Assembly (NCBI GenBank): GCA_010093605.1
Contig: MU004183.1
Location: 124,001-188,000, forward strand
Reading direction: 5' to 3'
DNA from: Lophium mytilinum
Taxonomy: Eukaryota > Ascomycota > Dothideomycetes > Mytilinidiales > Mytilinidiaceae
DNA length: 64,000 nt
This document shows, piece after piece, positions 55,961 through 64,000 of the stretch. Made by a program: the position numbers and the translations under genes. The notes beneath the pieces were generated by a model that made no database searches, was not told where the DNA came from, and worked only from the letters and a program-made list of their open reading frames with translations. Numbering within the stretch: position 1 is the stretch's first letter; the number at the start of each line of letters is the position of its first letter.

Positions 55961-58900
55961 ATGCGAGGCCAAATCGTACGGTCCTGGACCAAATTTATCC
56001 TGGTAACCTCGTAGCCAATCATACACTGTGTACAGTCGCTGATGATAGCAGGCTGAATGTCTTTTGGTAGCTTTTGTTCTTGCGTTTTGCTTCTTTGGCA
56101 TCACTCCGGTAGATCATCCTTATATCAGCAAGCTCCCGTTTTCCTTGAGCTTATTTCGCCCTCAAACATCACGTCCAGCAATATCATCGCCATTTCCGAG
56201 GTTCTACGTATCCTTACCTCATGAAGGAGTCGTTTGGAGACGAGGAGGTCAGACTGTTGGTTCAGATAGTCCCTCTGGGGGCCCTTCTAGCCTAATCAAC
56301 CCTACCGCTTCCGGATCATCTATCATCGCCATCTTCCACTCTCAAGGAACATCGGCGTTCAGTAAAGTCACGTCTCAAACTTCAGAAAACACTGCCAGTG
56401 CTTCACCAGCGATCAATTCCACTTCAGAATCTTCAGCCAATCAGATCCCAAGCGGCTTCATTAGCTCTGGCGCTAATATTCCACCGCCCTCTACCGTACA
56501 AGTCACCGCGACTGTCATTTCCGTTCAGACTTCGACCATCCAAGTCACGCCCTTACCACAAGGACCTGATATTATTGTTGGATCTAATATCTATCCTTTC
56601 GATACCATCACCAGAACCATCACCCAGTCGACCGGTGGAAACATCATAATCGGCCCCACAGAAGTGGTGTGCGGCACAGTCACGATACCTCTCGAAGCTA
56701 CAGGAACGGTACCACAAGCTCTATCTTGTCAAGGCGCAATGGTGACTGCCAGTCCCAGTCCCAACTACGGGAACTTCTCCGCCCTTGCTAACGAAGTAAA
56801 CGTCATGATGGATAACGATGAATTTGTGCTTCTTCCATTCCCGTTCACGATACCGCGCATCCTTCCGTCTGCGAGTACAGTCCAACAGGTCCGCATGTCA
56901 CCTTCCGGTGTGATCATAGCTGGAGCAAACATGCCTATCCCGTCAACCCTCAAAGGCCAGACCGACCTTGGCGGCGGTATCGCGGCTAAGCCAGGAGGAC
57001 CAGAGAAAAGGAAGAAACCAGGCTCTAGTTGCAAAGGGCTTTTCGGGGCTATCGGATGCTTGGTCAATACTGCGAAAGACACCGTTGAAGGGGCTGAAGG
57101 TATTGTGAAGGATACGGAACCTTTTGTGAAAGGCACTGTGGATACCGTCGACCATGCTGCCATCACCAACAAGCTAAACTTGCTTGATGGAAGTAAGTCT
57201 CCCTCATTTCTATCACATTCTCATGCCTCGAGTCCGTGTATACTGCTTTACCACTCCTTGGCATGCTTCCACGGATCACACTGCATTGGGAACCCATTGC
57301 TTTCCATATGTCGTAAAATCATCGACCCACCTCGCGTCGCTATCGACTAGGGTACGCGGAATGGTGAGCAGCTTGTCGCTCTAGATCATTACCGACCCGT
57401 GCAAGCACCCCAAAGAGTGGTAGAAGCGTGTACACAGACCTGCGGTGACAAGTCATGAGTACGTGCACAACGGTTCGTCACTGCTTGGGTACCACTACAA
57501 GATTTCAAAGATTCAAGGGCGCTGTCAAGTTTCAAGCAGTGCGAAATAGGCTGCCTCTTGGCTAATTGGCTAGTCAGCGGCCAGGCTACCCCCTACAGTG
57601 GTGTCGAGTGAGCAGCATTTGCGCCAAGCAGTGACAAGTCCGTGTGCCCAGACTTTTGGTTTACGGTGTCTCATACTGAGCTATACTTTGCTGACCGATA
57701 TAAGCTGCACAAGATTTCGCCCACACCGTAAACGCTCTCACTGATGAATTTCCTTCCGACTTTGGCAATGACCTAAAGTCCTTAGACGGCAAATTCAAGA
57801 ACGGCCCACCGGACGTTGGATCGCTCCTCAAGAACGCTTGGCTCGAAGCACGGCATCTTAGCAACGTTGTCAATGCCGCTAAGAACCTGCTGGACGGACT
57901 CAAGAAAGGCGGCCCTCCTGAACTCACTAAAGACGTCGCAAAACAATTGAGAGACCTCCTGGATCCCAGTGTAGCAAACCCAAAGGGTGGTCTTGGTCTC
58001 AAGATTCCAGATCTTTCTGCGCTCTCGGAACTAGAGCCGGTGGACGATTTGGCAACCCCAACGGCGTCCAATCCCCAGTCCTCGTTAGCAACCAGCGTTC
58101 CGTCGACAACTTTTTCGACTGGGGCAGGGACCTTCACGTCTCTACAAGCTTCCACTGCACAGCAATCTTCCCTATTGTCGTCGGGAAGTACGCAGCAAAC
58201 GACGACTAGATCGACAACAACTACCTCGTCGAGTTCGACCTCATCGTCCTCTCAGTCAGCCTCAGCTACGTCGCAAAGTTACTTCATAATTGCCAAGTCT
58301 GGTACCGCATACGACGATTTCAAGAAGTTTGCGTCAGAACTAGACGACACCGCGGGATATTTTCCGCCCCGAGAGATTACTTACTGGCCATACTATTCAA
58401 CCACGCTGACCATTGAAAAGGCTTCAGAACTCAACAATACTGAGGTGTACCCCTTGGTGGACAAGGTTTTCGTCGACAAACCTGGAAGCGGCAATGGAGA
58501 CAGGCAACTAACTGCTGTGATCCCGAACAGAGGGAGGAATGAGCCTAGAGCTCCTCCGACCAATCAAGACGCATACCCGGCCAACCCTAGTCTGTCTGAA
58601 AGGCAATGGATACTTCCGGATCGCAACATCAATCACCTCAACATGATATCACAGCAAAGCCCAGGCCCTGTTCCTGGCGCGTATATCTTTGATCCTTCGC
58701 TGGGCAAGGGTACTACCATATATATCATTGACAGTGGCTATTCCCAGGGTGATGCAACAGATGTAAGATATCAATCTAATACATTGGACAGTTTATATGG
58801 AACAGCGTGATCTAATATTTGCAGGAATTCGCGCTTGACGATAGCGATATCCATGGCCGAGAACCTATCAGGAAGTACGTTGTTCCAAATCATCTCACCT

Positions 58901-61630
58901 TACAAGGGATTCCGTCCAATCTACACGCCCCCGAAGATATGGAAGATTACGGAGGGTTTGATGGAGTTTTTTACAAAGGCCATGGAACCCGTGTTGGAAG
59001 TGTGGCTGGTGGTCTCTCTGCCGGAGTAGCGTCGCAAGCAGAGCTAGTCTTCGTCAAAACGATAAACGCGATCAAGAATCCGGATCCAACGTCCCGGAAT
59101 CAATTTATACTCCAGGAGTTGAAAGGCCAAGCACTGTTTCATGCATTCAATTGGGCTATCATGGACGTTATGGCGAAAGGTAGACAGGGGAAGGCTGTCA
59201 TAAATCTGAGCATGTGTAAGGTGCCCTACTCGAACTCACAAGGCTTGATCTGAAATACCAAATAGCTGTTACGCCGCTTGACGTATATTTCGACGAAATC
59301 GACTACGTGATGGGGAAGGCGCTTGAGTCGTGCAATCTCAACGACATCGCACTGGTGGTTGGCGCAGGTAACGATGGAAACCCTTCGGCTGGAGACATGG
59401 ACGAATTCTTCCCGCTTCACCGGAATGCAGTAACGCTGCATGGCACTTCGGATAACAATCTGATCACAGTGGGAGGGGTCGAGGAAGATGGCACTCTTGC
59501 AATCTCCACCTCGCCACAGATACCTAACGCCGGTGGTTCCATGACTTTGTATGCACCATACCGGGCGACTTGCGCTACGCGTCTCAAGAGCATCCCTGGC
59601 AGCGCCTTTGCGGGCGTGGGAGGGACCAGTTTCTCCGCGGGTCAAGTAGTAGGTGTCTCTTTCAGTCATCATTTACTTCATGCGGTTCTAATTTCATGCA
59701 GTCCGGACTAGCGGCATACTTTATGTCCTTAGATGCTGTTGCTGCGCAGCAACCGGGCGGCCGTTTCACTGCTACAGGTATCAAGCAGTATCTGGTCCGA
59801 CATTCACGTGCCCTCCATCCGTCAGGTCAGTCCATTACAGATAGTAACAAGCAGAAACTCGTGTACATGTCGAACCTTGTTCCCGGAAACCTAAACGCTG
59901 CCTACAATAGAGCGCCCGAGGGGTATGTGCTTCCAGAAGAACGTTGTTTGACCCATACTCACATTCACGCTAGTATATGTGCTATAAGGGCTCAAAAGCG
60001 AAGTGTTGGCGCGCAGGCGAACCTACGACGAGCAAATGCACCTCAAACATCGCAGTCAGACGTTCCTACAGCAACAATATCCGGACTCCCTTCTCTGAAT
60101 GCCACCGAGGTCTTGATCATGTCCAGTGGCCATTTTATAGGCACTGCCTTCGACTACGGCGATTTCGGACTTGCTTGCACGCCTACATCAGCGATACTTT
60201 CCTCCGTCCTGATATCGACTATGAGCTCCTCTCAAACCTCTTTGGGCTCCTTCACAAAATCTATTGTAACGTCATCTTCGTCGGTTTCTTCCGTACCGTC
60301 CTCCAATCTATCATCGGCTTTCAGCGCATTCCAGTCTTCCAAACAGTTCTCGGATCTTTTCACAACCTTACCAGTGTCCGCAGTAACGGCCTCCACATCT
60401 TCCAGTGCAGCAGAGACATCGAAATCTTCAACGACGGACGCTTCCTTTAGTGCATATCAGGAAACTTCCGATCTTTTCACTGGGTCGATGTCCTCAGCAT
60501 CTGCCGCGGGATCCTCTAGTGCAGCTCAGAAGACCTCTGATTTCTTCACGAGCTTATTGATATCATCATCTTCAATAGCCGCTGCGTACTCCAGTGCACT
60601 TCAAATATCCTCGGTCTTGACAACCTCAACTCCAACAGCCACTCCAACAGCAGCTCTAACGGCAGCTTCAAGTAATTTTTCGACTGCAGTTCTGCTTAGT
60701 GATCCAACGACATCACCGATTGCACCCTCGACATCTAGTCCAGCTCCAACTCCGACGGGCCAACCTCCTGAAGGGCCACTAGTGTGCAACGACAATACGA
60801 TGAGCACTTGCCAGGGAGGTTCCGTCCAACCAGACTACGTTGATCAAGCGGCTTCAGACATCTGCACCTCGCTGCAAAACACATGGATGTTTACTCACAG
60901 TGTACGGCAAAACTCTCCGGAAGCCTATGGGGGAGTCAGTTACGAGTTCTTCGTCGAGTGGGCTATGGGATGTGAGCTCGAAACCCAACACCAATTCAAT
61001 GCCGATCTGTCCGTTTGCAAGGATATGTTCAAGGCCACCGTATTCGACTGCAAAGACAATCAGGGTAGCGGTAAGTAAGAAGACCACTGCTTGTGGTTTA
61101 GATGACTGATTTGAATAGGTGGGAACCACACCGAGGGCTGCGTCCGCTTCGGATTCCAACCTTTCTGCATGGACCCGCCACCATCCCCCTCACCCACACC
61201 CACAACCTCGCCCGACAGCGCTCCGACTCCCCCTCCCGCACCACAGCCTACCGAAGGCGCCCTCATCTGCAACCCGACGCCATGGAAATGCACCGACGGC
61301 GACATCCAAGAGTCCTACATCGACAAAACCATCGCGTTGTGGAAGAAAGACATTGACAAGAAGCTTCAAGTGCTGAGTCCGGAGCCCAAGCACAGCCGTG
61401 CTTTCACCAGCTACACCGACGGCTACTCAAACGCAATGTATGTCTTCAACGCCAACTGGACCGACGGCTGCACGGCGGAGCCTAGCCATGATGTGTATGG
61501 CGGCGACTTTGAAGGCATCTTGAAGTCGCTGTGGAAGGACTGCACGGGGAACGGGGGCGCGGGTGGAACGCGGACGGAGGGGTGTGCATCGTACGGGTTT
61601 GAGCCGTATTGCGAAGGTTATTTTGACTGA
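55961..61630 (+). CDS. Giant secreted subtilisin-like serine protease (S8) with Ser/Thr stalk and twin C-terminal Cys domains
   Basis: Exons 55961-56002, 56052-57192, 57705-58762, 58825-59215, 59266-59648, 59702-61070 and 61119-61630 give 1,631 residues in one frame. The N-terminus (MRGQIVRSWTKFILAECLLV, then AFVLAFCFFG) is a signal or anchor. Residues ~40-380 are Ser/Thr/Val-rich with beta-type repeats; ~380-700 form a helical segment and prodomain-like region. The S8 catalytic domain has Asp in IYIIDSGYSQGD (~736), His in GHGTRVGSVAGG (~799), oxyanion Asn in VVGAGNDGNP (~912) and Ser in GGTSFSAGQV (~999). A Ser/Thr-rich stalk follows, then two homologous Cys domains (CNDNTMSTCQGG... and CNPTPWKCTDGD...). 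It is likely an active extracellular or wall-bound protease. The 512-nt intron 57193-57704 contains a family 1 repeat. A 51-nt segment (59923-59973) may be an optional intron. Confidence 0.8.
57193..57704 (+). other. 512-nt intron of the subtilase gene
   Basis: Donor GTAAGT at 57193 and acceptor TATAAG at 57704 join GAT GGA A to CT GCA CAA in frame. This is about ten times the usual intron size here. Nearly a third of it is a reverse-oriented family 1 repeat unit. Two smaller introns with a short exon cannot be excluded. Confidence 0.6.
57526..57660 (-). repeat. Repeat family 1, single unit inside subtilase intron
   Basis: Read on the minus strand it has the family order: CTCGACACCACTGTAGGGGG, TAGCCTGGCCGCTGACTAGC and CAAGAGGCAGCC. 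It pairs well with the copy at 62359-62500, sharing CCCCCTACAGNGGTGTCGAG, TGAGC and CGTGTGCCNAGACTTNTGG on the plus strand. Confidence 0.75.
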
Positions 61631-62151
61631 GGGGTTATGATGCACTTTCAAGTCTACGGATTTAATATCCTTTGAAGATTGTGTTTTGCCGTGATGTCGT
61701 GGATTGGGAGGGTGGGAGTAGACTTCTGGGGTGTTGTCGAAGGCTGTGTGACGCCCCTGGGTGTATTAATTGGACGAGCATAGCATGTCAAGCTCTCCAA
61801 GCCGTAAATTGAGTCCTCGAATCTAACACGCTGCAAGCCAATTGATTTTCCACCGCGCGTCTAAATCGTGCGGCGGATTCAATGCTCCTGCTACTCTGGT
61901 AGCAGCCTTCTGGTGCCCCACGACTATGGAAAGGAGAGAAACACATCACGTCGAAAGCTCGGAGTCGTGGATTAGATAATCGTTCTCAGGTCTGGGGTTT
62001 CGGAGATGTGGTCATGTGGGGGTTTTGTATTTCGGAGATTATGGGAAAGAGGATAGTAGATATTAGGTTCATTCCTGGCGTACTTAGTCTAGTCTACTAA
62101 AAGCGTGAGGGTTATAAGTGACTAGCTATAATATCGAGTTTAAGCACTATC

Positions 62152-62380
62152 AAAAAGTCAAAGTTCAGCATGTCAAAGTTTGCATTTCGACTCGGTGCTC
62201 CACGGTTTCCCTAGAACCTTCCTTTCTAGGACTCGCACGTGACCTTTGTCAAAGTTCAACATTGTCAAAACGTCGAAGTTCGGCATGTCGAAGTTTGTAG
62301 TTTGACTCCGTGCTCCACGGTTTCCTAGAACCTTCCCTTTTTGGACTTGCACGTGACCTCTGTCAAAGTTCAGCACTGTT
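62152..62380 (+). repeat. Tandem duplication, ~2 copies of ~107 bp
   Basis: AGTCAAAGTTCAGCATGTC at 62157 begins a unit containing TCGACTCGGTGCTCCACGG, TTTCCCTAGAACCTTCC and CGCACGTGACCTTTGTC. It recurs from about 62265 with CGAAGTTCGGCATGTCGAAG, GCTCCACGGTTTCCTAGAAC and TGCACGTGACCTCTGTC. A third start (CAAAGTTCAGCACTGTT at 62364) runs into the family 1 copy, so the two may be parts of one element. Confidence 0.75.
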
Positions 62381-62500
62381 AACTGGATTGCCTCTTCGCT
62401 AAATGGCTGCTCAGCAGCCTGACAACCCCCTACAGCGGTGTCGAGTGAGCTAAAGCAGGATGATAGGTGTCAGATTCGTGTGCCTAGACTTATGGGCTAG
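62359..62500 (-). repeat. Repeat family 1, single unit
   Basis: This reverse-oriented copy is homologous to the intronic copy at 57526-57660 over about 135 bp, including CTGTCAA, GCCTCTTNGCTAA, CCCCCTACAGCGGTGTCGAG and CGTGTGCCTAGACTTATGG. Its minus-strand order (CACCGCTGTAGGGGGT, then CGAAGAGGCAATCC) is that of the array at 5480-6935. Confidence 0.75.
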
Positions 62501-62841
62501 TACTATAGACTAGTTCACTACGTGCGAGACGGCAAGATGATAGTTAGGCTCAGGAGATACTTGTCACATAAGTAACGAGCAGGAGGCCAATGTGGCATAG
62601 TAGACACAGTGATTCATTGTAACTACCCTATTCCCCTCTGTCCCTCAGAGCAGAGCAGGAGCACATACATGTTTGGTATCAGGCCATGAACCAACACGTC
62701 CTCCTCTAATCTTGGCTAGCTCGCCACCTGAAGTTATCGTAGAACCCAGCACATCCCACCGGTCATTCTCCGAATTCCCCAGAAAACAACAAAAGAGATT
62801 CATTTTACACATCCTCACCGGCCATCCCAGAAGCTAAATCC

Positions 62842-64000
62842 CTAGGGTCTATACTGCTGCGGAGGCGGCGGCTGTTGGTACGGATTATTCGACGCCGCAC
62901 CCCCCTGCCCCGTCATCCGCGGCGCCTGAACCGGCCGCTGCATACTCACCGCAAACGCGTTGTTCTGCGGAACAGGACGCCTCGACGTGCTCGACACCTC
63001 GCTCTGGTAGTCGTCAGACGTAACCGACGGCGACAGCACGGGAGCAGGCGCGTAGTCGTATCGCCCCACCGGCGGCGACTGCTGCTGCGACTGCTGCGGA
63101 GTGATGGGGATCGGGATGGGCGGCATGCCTTGCCTGGGTTGTTGGTAGACCGGGCCCTGCTTGCGCTTTCCCCTACTGCTCTCCTTGCGAAGCAGCCCGC
63201 GGATTTCTTCGAAGTCGGGGTGTTCTGCGCTGGGGCGGCCGAGGGTGCTCACGTCGTCGCGTGCTTCCCACGCATCGTCGCGCGCGTCGGTAGCTCCTGG
63301 ATTGCGGGAGTTCAGATTGCCGGCTGCGCTGTTCTCGGCCGGTGCGGCTGCAGCTGCGAGGTAGTCTGAGCCGCTCGACTTGCCCTTGTCTTGGCTATCG
63401 GGGGACTCTGGTTTCTTGGCCGGGAAAAGGCGCTTGGCATCCTTGTCTTCGTTGTACTTCTCCCGCGCGTGGATAGCTTCCTCGGGAGAGATGGCGACGG
63501 ACCAAGAGGGCTTGCCGTACTCCCCTAGCCCGGCGTCGCTGCCGCCAGGACCGTAGATGGGGACCTTGCGGAGGGCGAGGACGAGGGCGCACATGAACTT
63601 CGATCGGCGGGCAGAGCGCACGACCTCGTTGGCCCAGTTGCTCTTGTGCCTTATCTCGACGCGGAGCTCTAGCTTGTTCATCTCCGCGATGCCGACAACT
63701 TCGACTTCGATCTCGGGCTGGAAGTCGCGGCTGTTTTCTTTGTCGGTGACGAAGGATTGGAGTTCGTTCTTCAGGGCCTTGATGTCCTCGAATGTGGTGT
63801 CGAAGTTGACAAACATGGCAACTTGCTCGCGCATGGCTTTACTACGGCTAACGTTCTCGATCCAGACGCCGTTCAAGGTGATGTTGGGAATTTGAACCAT
63901 CTTGCCGGTGGCGACGCGCTTGAAGACGGTGAAGAGGAGCGAGATGTGCTCGACGGTGAACTGGTCGGTTCCGATGTCGATGCGGTCGCCGATGTCGAAG
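62842..64000 (-). CDS. MscS-type mechanosensitive ion channel, C-terminal part (5' cut by window edge)
   Basis: The visible 386 residues begin inside the MscS beta domain (FDIGDRIDIGTDQFTVEHIS, then VQIPNITLNGVWIENVSRSK) and continue through the alpha/beta C-terminal vestibule domain. A ~220-residue Pro/Gln/Ser-rich cytoplasmic tail follows, ending QQYRP with TAG at 62842-62844. The long tail and sequence resemble fungal Msy1/Msy2 channels of the endoplasmic reticulum, which release Ca2+ under hypo-osmotic shock; in those proteins an EF hand precedes the beta domain, but that part is outside the window. Confidence 0.85.
   Translation of the reverse strand, partial: FDIGDRIDIGTDQFTVEHISLLFTVFKRVATGKMVQIPNITLNGVWIENVSRSKAMREQVAMFVNFDTTFEDIKALKNELQSFVTDKENSRDFQPEIEVEVVGIAEMNKLELRVEIRHKSNWANEVVRSARRSKFMCALVLALRKVPIYGPGGSDAGLGEYGKPSWSVAISPEEAIHAREKYNEDKDAKRLFPAKKPESPDSQDKGKSSGSDYLAAAAAPAENSAAGNLNSRNPGATDARDDAWEARDDVSTLGRPSAEHPDFEEIRGLLRKESSRGKRKQGPVYQQPRQGMPPIPIPITPQQSQQQSPPVGRYDYAPAPVLSPSVTSDDYQSEVSSTSRRPVPQNNAFAVSMQRPVQAPRMTGQGGAASNNPYQQPPPPQQYRP

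Larger units (their letters stand above)
61631..62841. other. Convergent intergenic region with local tandem repeat and family 1 copy
   Basis: No gene is visible between the subtilase stop codon and the MscS stop codon. The region holds a two-copy tandem repeat (62152-62380) and a family 1 unit (62359-62500), listed separately. Confidence 0.45.

Noticed and set aside
59949-60450. Alternative frame after the subtilase catalytic domain (CYKGSKAKCW...)
   Set aside because: It ends at 60450 and cannot reach the Ser/Thr stalk or the C-terminal Cys domains, while the main frame continues to 61070.
1-64000. tRNA, rRNA or other classical RNA genes
   Set aside because: No cloverleaf with A and B boxes and no rRNA-like stretch was recognised by eye; a covariance-model search could still find one.
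1-64000. Retrotransposons, LTR elements or DNA transposases
   Set aside because: No reverse transcriptase, integrase, gag or transposase motif and no long terminal repeats were seen; the only repeats are the short families listed.

Overview
The window looks like a nuclear contig of a filamentous ascomycete (Pezizomycotina, plausibly Dothideomycetes; the class is an inference). The reasons are short GT-AG introns of about 47-120 nt with CTAAC or GCTAAT branch sites, TTAGGG as the telomere-type repeat, and families that are typically fungal: HET, NACHT-ankyrin NLR, DUF6604, Atg22, a very long CorA-like protein, a Skt5-like Sel1 protein, and secreted PAN and subtilase proteins. All gene models were spliced by hand from reading frames and splice signals. 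No database was searched.

Layout. 1-1.2 kb: 3' part of a Sel1-repeat (Skt5/Chs4-like) gene. 2.9-5.4 kb: DUF6604 gene with one in-frame TAA. 5.5-6.9 kb: array of about 11 diverged ~130-bp units (repeat family 1). 7.6-8.7 kb: histone chaperone asf1. 10.1-13.5 kb: NLR (helical N-domain, NACHT, ankyrin) with one in-frame TAA. 14-16.6 kb: a divergent pair, a DUF3245-like gene and the succinyl-CoA ligase beta subunit. 17.3-18.6 kb: 3-ketoacyl-CoA thiolase. 19-21 kb: an amidase remnant and a GH53 galactanase with an in-frame TGA between its catalytic residues. 22-26.4 kb: a 1,344-residue CorA-like membrane protein. 28.7-30.4 kb: GDT1-type transporter. 31.4-34.3 kb: a TRF/Taz1-like telobox protein with five TTAGGG repeats inside its first intron. 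34.7-35.5 kb: array of four ~195-bp units with inverted ends (family 2). 36.1-38.3 kb: ATG22. 40-43.7 kb: Mediator subunit MED14. 44-45 kb: array of six ~170-bp units (family 3). 45.1-47.8 kb: U2SURP/SR140-like splicing factor. 48.6-51.1 kb: HET-domain protein. 52.7-54.1 kb: secreted PAN-domain protein. 56-61.6 kb: a ~1,630-residue secreted subtilase. 62.8 kb to the right edge: MscS-type channel, cut by the window.

Housekeeping genes (asf1, LSC2, thiolase, GDT1, ATG22, MED14, U2SURP) are intact. The accessory genes are mixed. Three of them (DUF6604, NLR, GH53) keep a long frame broken by a single stop codon, while the HET, PAN and subtilase genes look whole. The three repeat arrays each begin within about 60-450 bp of the 3' end of a gene, and each family also has single or paired copies elsewhere in the window, one of them inside a 512-nt intron of the subtilase gene.

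The most striking observation is the run of telomeric repeats in the first intron of the gene for a protein that should itself bind duplex telomeric repeats. This suggests, but does not prove, feedback control.
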